Source: Solimonas variicoloris DSM 15731
GTDB lineage: Bacteria; Pseudomonadota; Gammaproteobacteria; Nevskiales; Nevskiaceae
Assembly (NCBI RefSeq): GCF_000382285.1
Contig: NZ_KB907926.1
Coordinates: forward strand, 372,001 to 436,000
Direction of reading: 5' to 3'
Length of the DNA: 64,000 nucleotides
In this document: piece by piece, positions 45,572 through 55,040 of the stretch
Layout of the letters: the number at the start of each line of letters is the position of its first letter
Numbering within the stretch: the first letter of the stretch is position 1
Translations under genes and position numbers: made by a program
The notes under the pieces: model-generated
What the model was told of the DNA's origin: nothing
Databases searched by the model: none
The model's input: only the letters and a program-made list of their open reading frames with translations

Positions 45572-48500
45572 GCCTGGCTCAGGACCCCGCGCAGTTCGTG
45601 CATGAGCTGATCTTCCTGGTAGGGCTTGATCAGGTAGCGGTTGACGCCGAGCGCGCGGGCGCGCTCGCGGTGTTTCTCGCCGGAACGCGAGGTGATCATG
45701 ATGATCGGCGTCGCCGCGATGCGCGGCGTGTTGCGCACGTAGGCGGCGACTTCGAAGCCGTCGGCGCGCGGCATCTCGATGTCGAGCAGGATCGCCGCCG
45801 GCGTCTCGCTCTGCAGCTGCGCCATCGCGTCGAGGCCGTCCTTGGCGGTGACCACCGCGTAGCCCTGACGCGTCAGCAGGCGCTCGGTGACGCGGCGGAT
45901 CGTCAGCGAGTCGTCGACGACCATCACCAGACCGCGCGTCGCCGCCGCCTCGGCGCTCGGCGCCGGACCGGCGGCGGCCATGCGCAGCGCCCGGCGCGCG
46001 GCATGCTGCGCGAGTTCGGCGACGTCGAGGATCAGCACCGCGCGGCCGTCGGCGAGGATCGTCGCGCCGCTGACGCCGGGCACGCTGCTGATCTGCGCGC
46101 CCACCGCCTTGGACACGATCTCGCGGTTGCCGAGCAGGGCGTCGACGACCACCGCGTAGCGGCGATCGCCGGCACCGATGCCTTCCGGCAGGCGCACGAG
46201 GATCGCGTGCGCGGTCTTGCCGTCGGCGCCCGCCGCTTCGCGCGGGCTGCCGAGGAAACCGCCGAGATGACGCACGCGGTAGTCGGCACCACCGTACGCG
46301 AACAGCGGACCGTTGTCGGCGTAGTACGCCGGCAATTCGTCGCGGGCGATGCGCACGATGCCCTCGATGCTCGACAGCGGGATCGCATAGGCTTCGCCGC
46401 CGACCTCGACCAGCAACGCCTGCGACAGCGCCAGATTCAGCGGCAGACGCACCAGGAAGCGCGCACCGCGGCCGATCTCGGACGACAGCTCCAGCGTGCC
46501 GCCGAGCTGCTTGACCTCGGCCGCGACCACGTCCATGCCGACGCCGCGGCCGGCGTCCTGGGTCAAGGAACGCGCCGTCGAGAAGCCGGGCATGAAGATG
46601 AACTGCGCCGCCTGTTCGTCGGAAACCTGCGCGTCGGCCGGCATCAGGCCGCGCTTGATCGCGATGGCGCGGATCGCGTCGTAGTCGAGTCCGGCACCGT
46701 CGTCGCGCACTTCGACGTAGAGCTGCGTGCCTTCGCGCCAGAGGTTGATCTGGATCTGTCCGGCCGGCGCCTTGCCGCGCGCGGCGCGCACGTCCGGCGC
46801 CTCGACGCCGTGCACGACGGCGTTGCGCAGCAGGTGCTCGAGCGGCGCCGTCATGCGCTCCAGCACATTGCGGTCGAGCTCGGCATCGGCGCCGGAGAAG
46901 ACGATGTCGGCGCGCTTGCCGTTCTCCAGCGCGGTCTGCTGGACGACGCGCTGCAGACGCGCGGCCTGGCGCGAGAACGGCACCATCAGCGTGCGCATCA
47001 GGCCCTGCTGGACCTCGGTGTTGACGCGGCCCTGCTGCTGCAGCAGCGTCACCGCGCCGGTCGCGTAGGTGTCCATCGAGCCGTGCACGGCGGCGAGGTC
47101 GCCGACCGATTCGGCCAGCGCGCGCGACAGCTCCTGCATGCGCGTGTAGCGGTCCATTTCGAGCGGATCGAATTCGCCGGCGTAGCGGTCCGGGTGCTCG
47201 GACTGGGTCAGGCCGCGCGCGGTGATCTGCGCGTCGGTCTCGGCATCGAGCTGGCGCAGCTGCTCGCGGACACGCGCGATGGTCTGCGCCATTTCCGCGA
47301 GCTGCGCCTGGATGCCGCTGTTGTGTTCCTCGAGGCGCGAGCGGTAGATCGAGATTTCGCCGGCGTCGTTGAGCATGCGGTCGAGCGCATCGACCGGTAC
47401 GCGCGCGGTCTCGCGCTTGAGCGCAATCTCGCGCTCACTGCCCTCGTCCGGGCGCCAGAACAGCTCCGGATCCCAGAGGCCGCTCGGCGTGGCGGCGGAC
47501 ACCGGCGCCGGCACCGCTGCCTTGTCGGCATGCAGCAGGCCGTGGAAGTCGCGGCGCTCCAGCTGATCGCTCATCCGGCGCAGCGCGGCGACCGCCTCGC
47601 CGACCGGTGCCAGCGCCTCGGCCTGCACCGCGCCCGAGGCTTCGAGCGCGACCAGACGCGTCTCCAGTTCGTGCGCGGCGTCGCCCATCGCGAACAGGCC
47701 GGCCATGCGCGCGCCGCCCTTGAGCGTATGCAGCGCGCGCTGCATGTCCTGCGCCGGCCCGCTCTGCGCCGGCGCGACGCGCCAGCGCGCGTAGGCGCGC
47801 TCGAGCTGTTCGAGCAGCTCGACGGCCTCGCCGCCGAAGATCTCGACCAGATCGGCGTCGACCGCCGGCGCCGTTTCGTCGTAGCGCGGCGCTTCTTCGG
47901 CGGCCGGCGCGAACGCACCGGCCGGCGTCGCCGCGAGCGGCTCCGGCAGCGGCTCCGGCAGCGACGCTGCCAGCATCTCGGCCGCCGGCGCCTCGCCGGC
48001 CGCCACCGTTGCTGACGGAACCTCGGCGTCCGCGATCTCGGCCGGCGGCACTGCGTCCGCGGCCGCGGCGGCAGGCGCCGGCGCCGTGGCAGTGGTGACG
48101 TCCTCGAGCTCGACGAGCAGCGGCTGCAGATCCGGCAGGCGACCGCGCTTGAGATCGTCGACCGCGTAGCGCAAGCCATCACCGGCCAGCTGCAGGCGCG
48201 CGGTGACGCCGCCGAGATCGGCGCCGGCGCGATCGACCAGCGTTTCCAGCCGATGCGCGACTTCGCCGACCGCACCGACGCCGGCGACGCGCGCGCTGCC
48301 CTTGAGCGTATGCAGCAGGCGGCGCAGCTCGTCGAGCGCATCGGGATCGCGCGGATTGCGTTCCAGCGCCGCGCCGGCGGCGTCGTAGCCTTCGAGCAGC
48401 TCCTCGGCCTCGGCGATGAAGATGTGCAGCAGTTCGGGATCGAGGCCGAGATCGGCGACCGCGTACAGCGCCGGCGGCACCGGCGCCGGCGCCGGCAGCA

Positions 48501-51500
48501 GCGCGGCGGGCTCGGGCTCGTCTTCGGCGACCGGCGGGATCTCGATCGGTTCCGCGTCGTCGGCGGCCGCGGCCGTGCCGGCGTCGCTCGGCGCGGCTTC
48601 GGCCGCGGCGGGCGCTTCCGGCACGGCGGCGTAGCGCAGCGACTCGACCACCTCGGGCACCAGCGACGCGGCCGGCGCCTCGGTCGCAATCGCCGCCGGC
48701 GCCGGCTCGGCGGCCGGCACCGCGGCGGGTGCCGCCGTGTCCCAGGCCAGCGCCTCGATACGGGCGACGAATTCGGCGCCGTCGCCATGCAGGCGGCCGT
48801 CGCGATAGGCATCGAGCTGCTGGTAGATGCCCTCGCAGAAATCGCGCAGTGCGGCGAACGCACCGGCCGACGGCAGCAGATCGGCAGTCAGCGCCTCGTC
48901 GATGCGCTTCTGCAGCGCGCGCGCGACGTTGCCGACCGCCGGGCACTGCGCCATCAGCGCGGCGCCGGTCAGCGTGTGGAAGACAACTTTCAGTTCCTGG
49001 CGCGCGGCGCGGTCGTCCGGCGCCTGCGCCCAGGCATTGATGAGGCCTTCGGCCTTCTGCACGAGATCGAAAGCCTCGCCGGAGAAGATCTCGGCGAGCT
49101 GGCGCGCCTCGTCATCCTCGTGCAGGCGATCGACGCTGCCCTGCAGCGACTCGATCTGCTCGATCCACAGGCGGGCGTCCTGCTGCTGCACGGCCTTGCT
49201 GCCGACCTGTTCGCTCCACTTGAGCAGGGTGTCGGTCGCCGCTTCGAGCAGGCTGAGGCCGGCGTCGTCGAGCGCCTGCGCGTCGCCCACCGCGCGTTCG
49301 AGCCAGTGCTCGAGCGCGCCGGCCAGCTCGCTGATCGCCGGCGCGTCGATCACCCGCGCGGCACCGCGCAGCGTATGGAACGCGCGCACCACGAGTTCGT
49401 CGACCGGATAGCGGCTGCGCGTGTGATCGTCGAACTGCGCGAGCCAGGCGCGCACCTCGCCGAGCTTGTCGAGCGCGTCCTCGCGGAAGATCGCCGCCAT
49501 GTCCGGTTCGCCGGCGGCGTCCGGATCGCGGCCCTCGGCGTACTCGCGGGCCCGCGCCGCGAGCGCTTCGGCGGCGCCGTCCGGATCGCGGCCGGCGCGG
49601 AAGTCCTCGATCAGGGCCGGCAGCAGCGCAACCGCGTCGCCGACCAGCTTGACCGCGCCGGTCGAGGTCGGCACCGAGCCGTCGAGGCAGCGGTTCAGCA
49701 GGCTTTCGATCGCCCACGCGAACTCGCCGAGCGCGCTCGCGCCGACCGTCCGGCCGCTGCCCTTCAGCGTGTGGAAGCAGCGGCGGATCGTGGTCAGGCG
49801 CTCGCGGTCGCGCGGGTCGCGCATCCACAGCGGCAGATTGTCGCGCAGCGCGGCGAGCACCTCGCCGGCCTCCTCGAGGAACACCTCGCGGATCTCGTCG
49901 TCGAAGCTGTCCGGCTCCGGCGTCGGCGCCGCGGCTGGCGGCGGCGCCGCGGCGAGCGCTTCCGGCGCCGCCGCTTCGGGTTCGACCGGCACCGCGTCGG
50001 GCGCCGGCGGCTCGTCGGCCGGCGCGAGCGTCGGCCGCGCGACCGCCGCCTCGATCGCGGCGACGAAGGATTCGATCTGCGCCGGCAGCACCTCGGTGAG
50101 CGGCGAGTCATCGCGCTCCGCCTCGATGTAGTACTCGAGCGCGGCGATCGTGTCGGCGAAGCGCTCGGGCAGGCCCTGGCCGTCGCGCAGGCGCACGAAC
50201 TCGGGGCTGGCGACGAAGCGGCGCAGGCGGCGCACCGCCTCGGCGACGCGCGTGCGGCGCAGGATCTCGAGTCCGGCGCCGACCTCGTCGATCAGCAGCA
50301 CGGCGTCGGGCAGCTCGTTGGTCGCGCCGGACTTCAGAAAGCCGTCGACCGCCTGCTTGACGCGCGCGAGGTTGACCAGCGACTCGCGGTACAGCGCCTG
50401 CATGCCTTCGGCGTAGTCGCGCGGCGTCGGCGTGTCGAGGGTCAGCTCGTCGCGGCCCTCGACCGGGCGCAGCTGGCGGAACAGCGCGTCTTCGAGCGAG
50501 TTCTCGACGCGCAGGATCGATTCGGCGAGCGTCAGCCACTGCGCGAGGCCAGCCTCGGCGCCGAGCGCCTCGAGCGATTGCGCCTGATTGACGACCGTCT
50601 GCTGCAGCACGCGCAGGCCCAGCGCGCCGAGCACGTCGGCGATGCGGCGCAGGCTCTGCCGGGTCTCGGCGAAGCCGTCGGCGCTGCCGCCGCCGGCACG
50701 CACGACGAGGTCGATGTGATCCTTGACGCGCGCGAAGTCGGCGCGGATCTCGTCCGAGACCTTGGCCAGCAGCGACGTGCTCGGGCCGTGGATGCGGCGG
50801 CGGCGCGCGTCGAGCTCGGCCGGATCCGGCAGATAGGCGTCGAGCTGGAAATGCTGGCGCAGTGCCTGCACGCGCGCGCCGCGGCCGCGCGAGCGGCCGA
50901 CGAAGAACAGCAGCTGCAGCGACAGCTCGTAGGCGCCGGCCGCGGCGGCCTCTTCGCCGGCCTCGGCGATCAGCTTCATCTGCTGGCCGACGCGGCCGAA
51001 CAGGCGCTTGAGATCCAGCGAGTTGTCGAGGCTGCGGCCGAGCAGCGCCTCGATCGCCGCCGCCGCGCTGCGCCACAGCTGATGGGTCTCGCTGCGCGCG
51101 GCGTGCTGGGCGAGCTGCTCGGCGATCTTGCCGATGCGCGCGCCGGCGGTCTGCGCGTCCGGGGCATTGCGGATCCAGGCCAGCAGCGACGCCTGGAAGG
51201 CCGCGAGATAGCGCTGCGCCTGCTGCTGCAGTGCGCCGGGCGCGCGCTCGCCTTCCGGCAGCGGCAGCTTCAGATCGAGCGCCTGCAGCTGGCCGGTGAA
51301 GACTTCGACCTCGGTCAGCACCGGCTGGCCGCGCGCCAGGCGCAGCTCGTTGATCGCCGGCTGCAGCACCAGCGCGCAGTCGGCCATGTCCTCGGACAGC
51401 GCCTGCAGGTAGTCGGCGAGCTGCACGGTGCCGCCGAGCAGCGCGCTGTAGAGCACTTCGGGGTCGCGCACGCCGCCACGCAGCAGATCGTGCAGGCCCG

Positions 51501-51723
51501 CGGTCATTTCGCCGGCGAGCTGCGCGGCGCCGATGCAGCGGATCATCGCCGCCGTGCCGCGCACCTGGTGCAGCTCGACGTAGGCCTGCTGCAGCGGCAG
51601 CGGATCGGCCGGATTCTCGACGTGCTGCTCGATCAGCGAGCGCGCACGCGCCACGCTCTGGTCGAGCTCGCCGCGCACCCAGTGCAGGCCGCTGAACGCC
51701 GCGGGCTTGAGGCGGGCGTTCAT
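45568..51723 (-). CDS. chpA: Pil-Chp hybrid histidine kinase
   Basis: 2051 residues, the CheA-like kinase controlling twitching motility and cAMP signalling in the Pil-Chp system. Six phosphotransfer histidines: His52 (HQVRG), His651 (HTLKGSGR), His783 (HTLRGAAR), His916 (HTLTGAAL), His1138 (HTLKGSAR) and His1332 (HTLKGGAR), followed by dimerisation, HATPase (HLLRNAVVHGVE near 1630), CheW-like and receiver domains (VVDDS, Asp1981). The fourth has Thr in place of Lys after the His. Start set at MNARLKPAAF, aligning with Pseudomonas ChpA, with ATGA overlap to pilI. The receiver makes it a hybrid. No pilJ or pilH between pilI and chpA. Confidence 0.95.
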   Translation of the reverse strand: MNARLKPAAFSGLHWVRGELDQSVARARSLIEQHVENPADPLPLQQAYVELHQVRGTAAMIRCIGAAQLAGEMTAGLHDLLRGGVRDPEVLYSALLGGTVQLADYLQALSEDMADCALVLQPAINELRLARGQPVLTEVEVFTGQLQALDLKLPLPEGERAPGALQQQAQRYLAAFQASLLAWIRNAPDAQTAGARIGKIAEQLAQHAARSETHQLWRSAAAAIEALLGRSLDNSLDLKRLFGRVGQQMKLIAEAGEEAAAAGAYELSLQLLFFVGRSRGRGARVQALRQHFQLDAYLPDPAELDARRRRIHGPSTSLLAKVSDEIRADFARVKDHIDLVVRAGGGSADGFAETRQSLRRIADVLGALGLRVLQQTVVNQAQSLEALGAEAGLAQWLTLAESILRVENSLEDALFRQLRPVEGRDELTLDTPTPRDYAEGMQALYRESLVNLARVKQAVDGFLKSGATNELPDAVLLIDEVGAGLEILRRTRVAEAVRRLRRFVASPEFVRLRDGQGLPERFADTIAALEYYIEAERDDSPLTEVLPAQIESFVAAIEAAVARPTLAPADEPPAPDAVPVEPEAAAPEALAAAPPPAAAPTPEPDSFDDEIREVFLEEAGEVLAALRDNLPLWMRDPRDRERLTTIRRCFHTLKGSGRTVGASALGEFAWAIESLLNRCLDGSVPTSTGAVKLVGDAVALLPALIEDFRAGRDPDGAAEALAARAREYAEGRDPDAAGEPDMAAIFREDALDKLGEVRAWLAQFDDHTRSRYPVDELVVRAFHTLRGAARVIDAPAISELAGALEHWLERAVGDAQALDDAGLSLLEAATDTLLKWSEQVGSKAVQQQDARLWIEQIESLQGSVDRLHEDDEARQLAEIFSGEAFDLVQKAEGLINAWAQAPDDRAARQELKVVFHTLTGAALMAQCPAVGNVARALQKRIDEALTADLLPSAGAFAALRDFCEGIYQQLDAYRDGRLHGDGAEFVARIEALAWDTAAPAAVPAAEPAPAAIATEAPAASLVPEVVESLRYAAVPEAPAAAEAAPSDAGTAAAADDAEPIEIPPVAEDEPEPAALLPAPAPVPPALYAVADLGLDPELLHIFIAEAEELLEGYDAAGAALERNPRDPDALDELRRLLHTLKGSARVAGVGAVGEVAHRLETLVDRAGADLGGVTARLQLAGDGLRYAVDDLKRGRLPDLQPLLVELEDVTTATAPAPAAAAADAVPPAEIADAEVPSATVAAGEAPAAEMLAASLPEPLPEPLAATPAGAFAPAAEEAPRYDETAPAVDADLVEIFGGEAVELLEQLERAYARWRVAPAQSGPAQDMQRALHTLKGGARMAGLFAMGDAAHELETRLVALEASGAVQAEALAPVGEAVAALRRMSDQLERRDFHGLLHADKAAVPAPVSAATPSGLWDPELFWRPDEGSEREIALKRETARVPVDALDRMLNDAGEISIYRSRLEEHNSGIQAQLAEMAQTIARVREQLRQLDAETDAQITARGLTQSEHPDRYAGEFDPLEMDRYTRMQELSRALAESVGDLAAVHGSMDTYATGAVTLLQQQGRVNTEVQQGLMRTLMVPFSRQAARLQRVVQQTALENGKRADIVFSGADAELDRNVLERMTAPLEHLLRNAVVHGVEAPDVRAARGKAPAGQIQINLWREGTQLYVEVRDDGAGLDYDAIRAIAIKRGLMPADAQVSDEQAAQFIFMPGFSTARSLTQDAGRGVGMDVVAAEVKQLGGTLELSSEIGRGARFLVRLPLNLALSQALLVEVGGEAYAIPLSSIEGIVRIARDELPAYYADNGPLFAYGGADYRVRHLGGFLGSPREAAGADGKTAHAILVRLPEGIGAGDRRYAVVVDALLGNREIVSKAVGAQISSVPGVSGATILADGRAVLILDVAELAQHAARRALRMAAAGPAPSAEAAATRGLVMVVDDSLTIRRVTERLLTRQGYAVVTAKDGLDAMAQLQSETPAAILLDIEMPRADGFEVAAYVRNTPRIAATPIIMITSRSGEKHRERARALGVNRYLIKPYQEDQLMHELRGVLSQA

Positions 51724-52268
51724 GCGGCGGCCGCCCGGAAGCTTTCGCTCTGCGCGAGGCGGTGCAGGCTCATCGCATACCACGGATGGCCTTCGCGGAC
51801 GAACGCGCCGAGCAGGTACGGCGTGAACGGCGCGGCGTCGGCTTTCATTTCGTTGCGCTGTTCGGCGGCGGTGAACTGCCGGTAACCGGCGATCTCGTCG
51901 ACCAGCAGCCCGGCCGGCAGACGCTTGGAGTTGAGCACCAGCACGCGCTGGCCGCGCTGCGCCTCGCCGGCCGGCAGGCCGAAGAAGCGCGGCAGATCGA
52001 CGATCGCCAGCAGTTCGCCGCGCACGTTGGCGAGGCCGGACAGCCACGGCCGCGCGTTCGGCACGCGCGTCACGCGCGGCGGCGCGATCACTTCGCGCAC
52101 GTCCTCGCGCGGCGCCACGAACCAGCGCGAGGCGATGCGAAAGCCGAGACCGGTCCAGCTCTGCGCCTGGCCGCCGCCGGCGTCGAGGCGTGCCGCCTGC
52201 AGCCGTTCCTCGAGCTGCTCGAGGATCGCGAACGGGTCATCACGCAAGGCCCGCAGGTCGGTGCTCAT
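51720..52268 (-). CDS. pilI: CheW-like adaptor, PilI-type
   Basis: 182 residues. CheW fold: LGFRIASRWFVAPREDVREVI, WLSGLANVRGELLAIVDLPRFFG and RVLVLNSKRLPAGLLVDEIAGYRQF. In the Pil-Chp pathway PilI links the PilJ receptor to ChpA. Start at MSTDLRALRD. Overlaps chpA start by ATGA. Order pilG-pilI-chpA without pilH and pilJ is unlike Pseudomonas; the missing two are at 59.7-62.1 kb. Confidence 0.9.
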   Translation of the reverse strand: MSTDLRALRDDPFAILEQLEERLQAARLDAGGGQAQSWTGLGFRIASRWFVAPREDVREVIAPPRVTRVPNARPWLSGLANVRGELLAIVDLPRFFGLPAGEAQRGQRVLVLNSKRLPAGLLVDEIAGYRQFTAAEQRNEMKADAAPFTPYLLGAFVREGHPWYAMSLHRLAQSESFRAAAA

Positions 52269-52285
52269 GGCCAAGGCCGGGTCCG

Positions 52286-52672
52286 TCAGCGGCGCACATG
52301 GGCGCGCACCGCGCCCAGCAGTTCGTCGCGCGTGAACGGCTTGGTCAGGTACTCGTCGGAGCCGACGATGCGGCCGCGGGCGCGGTCGAAGAGGCCGTCC
52401 TTGGAGCTGAGCATGATGACCGGCGTGCTGCTGAACTGCGGATTGTTCTTGATCAGCGCGCAGGCCTGGTAGCCGTCGAGGCGCGGCATCATGATGTCGA
52501 TGAAGATGATGTCCGGCTGGTGGTCGGCGATCTTCGACAATGCTTCGAACCCGTCCTGCGCCGTCACCACCTGGTAGCCCTCGCGCGCGAGCAGGGTCTC
52601 GGCCGTGCGGCGGATGGTCTGACTGTCGTCGATGACCATGACCCGGGCCGTGGCATTTGCCTCTGTGGACAC
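52286..52672 (-). CDS. pilG: Twitching-motility response regulator PilG
   Basis: 128 residues, a single receiver domain. Seen: VMVIDDSQTIRRTAETLLAREG, phospho-Asp in IIFIDIMMPRLDGYQACALIKNN, TPVIMLSSKDGLFDRARGRIVGS and EYLTKPF. Close to PilG, which signals extension of type IV pili through the PilB motor. The GTG at 52672 leaves 10 residues before VMVIDD, as in Pseudomonas PilG, and follows GGGGGAAGGGA; a longer frame to 52723 is unlikely. Divergent from gshA. Confidence 0.94.
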   Translation of the reverse strand: MSTEANATARVMVIDDSQTIRRTAETLLAREGYQVVTAQDGFEALSKIADHQPDIIFIDIMMPRLDGYQACALIKNNPQFSSTPVIMLSSKDGLFDRARGRIVGSDEYLTKPFTRDELLGAVRAHVRR

Positions 52673-52789
52673 TCCCTTCCCCCTCAAGCGCTTGCGCTGC
52701 GATGTTGCGGCGGTTTTTAGCACAGTCGCTGCGCAGCTGCCTATCGGCCCCGGCGAGCGTCGGATCCGGGCCGCCGAACGCGCATGCGT

Positions 52790-52795
52790 TACTAT
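52790..52795 (+). promoter_or_regulatory. -10 element eight bases before gshA
   Basis: TACTAT at 52790-52795, then eight bases, then the gshA ATG. No Shine-Dalgarno; a leaderless or nearly leaderless start is likely. A matching -35 was not recognisable. Confidence 0.4.
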
Positions 52796-52803
52796 CCGTT
52801 CCC

Positions 52804-54138
52804 ATGAATACCGACCCGAATCCGCAACCGGTGCCGCGCCTGCTGACGGCGCAGACCGGGCCGCTGCTCAAGCTCGAATCGACCTTGCTGGCGCGCGCCG
52901 CCGACATCGAAGCCTGGTTCCGCCAGCAATGGCAGAAGACCCCGCCGCCGTTCTACAGCTCGGTCGACCTGCGCAACGCCGGCTTCAAGCTGGCGCCGGT
53001 CGACACCAACCTGTTCCCCGGCGGTTTCAACAACCTGAACCCGGCGTTCGAGACGCTGTGCGTGCAGGCTCTGCAGGCGGCGATGCAGCGCGTCTGCCCG
53101 AACGCCTCCGGCGTGCTGCTGGTGCCCGAGAACCACACGCGCAACAAGTTCTATCTGGAGAACGTCGCGACCCTGTACGGCCTGATCAAGAAGGCCGGCT
53201 TCCACGTGCGCATTGGCTCGCTGCTGCCGGAGCTGCGCGAGCCGCTGGAGCTGACGCTGGAGATCTCCGGCCGCAAGCTGCTGCTCGAGCCGCTGCAGCG
53301 CACGGACGACCGCGTCCACGTCGGCGACTTCTATCCGTGCACGGTCCTGCTCAACAACGATCTGTCGGCCGGCGTGCCGGAGATCCTGCAGGGCATCGAC
53401 CAGGACGTGGTGCCGCCGCCGGACCTCGGCTGGCATCTGCGCCAGAAGTCGAACCACTTCGGCTTCTACCGCGAAGTCGCCCGCGAGTTCGCGGCCGTTG
53501 CCGACATCGATCCGTGGTTCGTCGATCCGCTGTTCCGCAACTGCGGGCAGATCAACTTCATGAGGCAGGAAGGCATCGACTGCCTGGAAGCGAACGTCGG
53601 CCTGCTGCTCGAGGACATTCGCGCCAAGTACGCCGAATACGGCATCCGCGACGAGCCCTTCGTCATCGTCAAATCCGACGCCGGCACCTACGGCATGGGC
53701 GTGATGACCGCCAAGAGCGTCGAGGACGTGCGCAACATGAACCGCAAGGCGCGCACCCACATGGCCAGCGCCAAGGAAGGCCGCGAGGTCACCGGCGCGA
53801 TCATCCAGGAAGGCGTCTACACCTTCGAGAAGATGGGCGCCGACGAGGCGACCGCCGAGCCGGTCGTCTACATGATCGACCGCTTCGTGGTCGGCGGCTT
53901 CTACCGCCTGAACTCGCAGCGCGGCAACCAGGAAAACCTCAACGCGCCGGGCATGCGCTTCGAACCGCTCGCCTTCGACGAGCCCTGCTGCGCGCCGGAC
54001 CACAGCTGCGGTCCGGACGAGCGGCCGAACCGCTTCTACGCCTACGGCGTCGTCGCCCGCCTCGCGGCGCTGGCGGCGGCGCGCGAGATCGCCGCGGTCA
54101 GCGCGATCCGCGCCGAGAGCAGCGCCGCGCTGGCCTGA
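52804..54138 (+). CDS. gshA: Glutamate-cysteine ligase, proteobacterial type
   Basis: First step of glutathione biosynthesis: ATP-dependent joining of glutamate and cysteine. 444 residues of the PF08886 GshA family, distinct from the E. coli type. Seen: PPPFYSSVDLRNAGFKLAPVDTNLFPGGFNNL, VLLVPENHTRNKFYLENV, VPPPDLGWHLRQKSNHF and FVIVKSDAGTYGMGVM (ATP-grasp-like). It is divergent from pilG. Followed by an unknown gene and then gshB on the same strand, so glutathione genes are clustered. Starts ATG at 52804. Confidence 0.94.
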   Translation: MNTDPNPQPVPRLLTAQTGPLLKLESTLLARAADIEAWFRQQWQKTPPPFYSSVDLRNAGFKLAPVDTNLFPGGFNNLNPAFETLCVQALQAAMQRVCPNASGVLLVPENHTRNKFYLENVATLYGLIKKAGFHVRIGSLLPELREPLELTLEISGRKLLLEPLQRTDDRVHVGDFYPCTVLLNNDLSAGVPEILQGIDQDVVPPPDLGWHLRQKSNHFGFYREVAREFAAVADIDPWFVDPLFRNCGQINFMRQEGIDCLEANVGLLLEDIRAKYAEYGIRDEPFVIVKSDAGTYGMGVMTAKSVEDVRNMNRKARTHMASAKEGREVTGAIIQEGVYTFEKMGADEATAEPVVYMIDRFVVGGFYRLNSQRGNQENLNAPGMRFEPLAFDEPCCAPDHSCGPDERPNRFYAYGVVARLAALAAAREIAAVSAIRAESSAALA

Positions 54139-54217
54139 AACGCCGGGTGCCGGGGCCGCGCCGGCGGCCTTGGCACCCGATTTGCTGGCTGATCGGGGCC
54201 CAGGAAAGGAGTCCTCG

Positions 54218-54985
54218 ATGAAGCCAGGGATCATGGCCGTGGTCGCGTGTGCCGGCGCGACCTTCACCGCATCCGCCGTCGCCGCCGATTGCCGGCTCGC
54301 CGACACGGTGCCGCTGCGCATGTACGTCACCAAGCCCGACGATCTGTTCCTGCCGCTGGCGGAACCGCTCGCCGTGCCGAGCTACCGCCTCGGCGAGGCG
54401 CTGACCGTCAAGGCCGGCGACATCGTGCTGAGCCGCAAGGTGGCGATGGTCGGCAAGCTCGCGCGTTTCGACGCCGACGTCGCCTACCGTTCGCGCATGC
54501 CGTTCTCGACCGACTACACGCTTAAGGGCGGCGTCGACTACCCGCTGCTGGCGATCAGCACGACGACGCGGCTGCACGCGATCGCGCTCAAGGTCTCGAA
54601 CGGCAACGACGACTACGTGTTCGTCGACGGCAACGGCGCGCTCTGCGAGAAGCCGATGGTCTACGAGCACTGGCACGAATACCTGACGTACCGCGCCGGC
54701 CGCTATACCGCCGCGCCGGAGCTCGCCGCGCACCAGCTCAGCACCGAGCCCGCTGCGGTCGAGGCCGGCGCCGACGGCGACACGATCCTCGTCGACCACA
54801 TCGACGCGGCGGCCGTGGACTTCAGCCTGCGCCGCACCGTCCACGGCAAGATGGGCGAGGCACAGAAGTTCTCGTTCGACATCCACAGCAAGGAAGTCGC
54901 GCTCGGCGGCTATACGCTGCGCCTCGACGCGGCGACGCCGGACAGCCTGACGCTCGCGGTGGTCGGCGAACCGGCGCTGCCGTAG
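54218..54985 (+). CDS. Unknown secreted protein between gshA and gshB
   Basis: 255 residues with a signal peptide (VVACAGATFTASAVAAD). The mature part is mostly beta-strand in look, with MYVTKPDDLFLPLAEPLAVPSYRLGEALTVKAGD, DYPLLAISTTTRLHAIALKVSNGNDDYVFVDGNG and VDFSLRRTVHGKMGEAQKFSFDIHSKEVALGGYTLRLDAA. Two Cys (DCRLADT, ALCEKP) may form a disulfide. No family recognised. AAGGAG Shine-Dalgarno, so unlike its neighbours it has a normal leader. Its place between the two glutathione genes is not matched in the Pseudomonas neighbourhood I know. Confidence 0.78.
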   Translation: MKPGIMAVVACAGATFTASAVAADCRLADTVPLRMYVTKPDDLFLPLAEPLAVPSYRLGEALTVKAGDIVLSRKVAMVGKLARFDADVAYRSRMPFSTDYTLKGGVDYPLLAISTTTRLHAIALKVSNGNDDYVFVDGNGALCEKPMVYEHWHEYLTYRAGRYTAAPELAAHQLSTEPAAVEAGADGDTILVDHIDAAAVDFSLRRTVHGKMGEAQKFSFDIHSKEVALGGYTLRLDAATPDSLTLAVVGEPALP

Positions 54986-55027
54986 CGCGCCCGCGGCGGC
55001 GCCCTACCCGGGCGCCGCCGATGCCGC

Positions 55028-55033
55028 TACGCT
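55028..55033 (+). promoter_or_regulatory. -10 element seven bases before gshB
   Basis: TACGCT, seven bases, then the gshB ATG. Same spacing class as argA, rsmE and gshA. Weaker match to TATAAT and no clear -35. Confidence 0.3.
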
Positions 55034-55040
55034 GCGCGGC

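Noticed and set aside
48253-51885. 1210-codon open frame on the plus strand
   Set aside because: Antisense to chpA, with a low-complexity Arg/Ala/Gln composition. The sense frame has six conserved phosphotransfer motifs.
45568-52047. Start of chpA upstream of 51723
   Set aside because: The extension overlaps pilI in another frame; the ATG at 51723 gives an N-terminus that aligns with known ChpA and an ATGA overlap with pilI.
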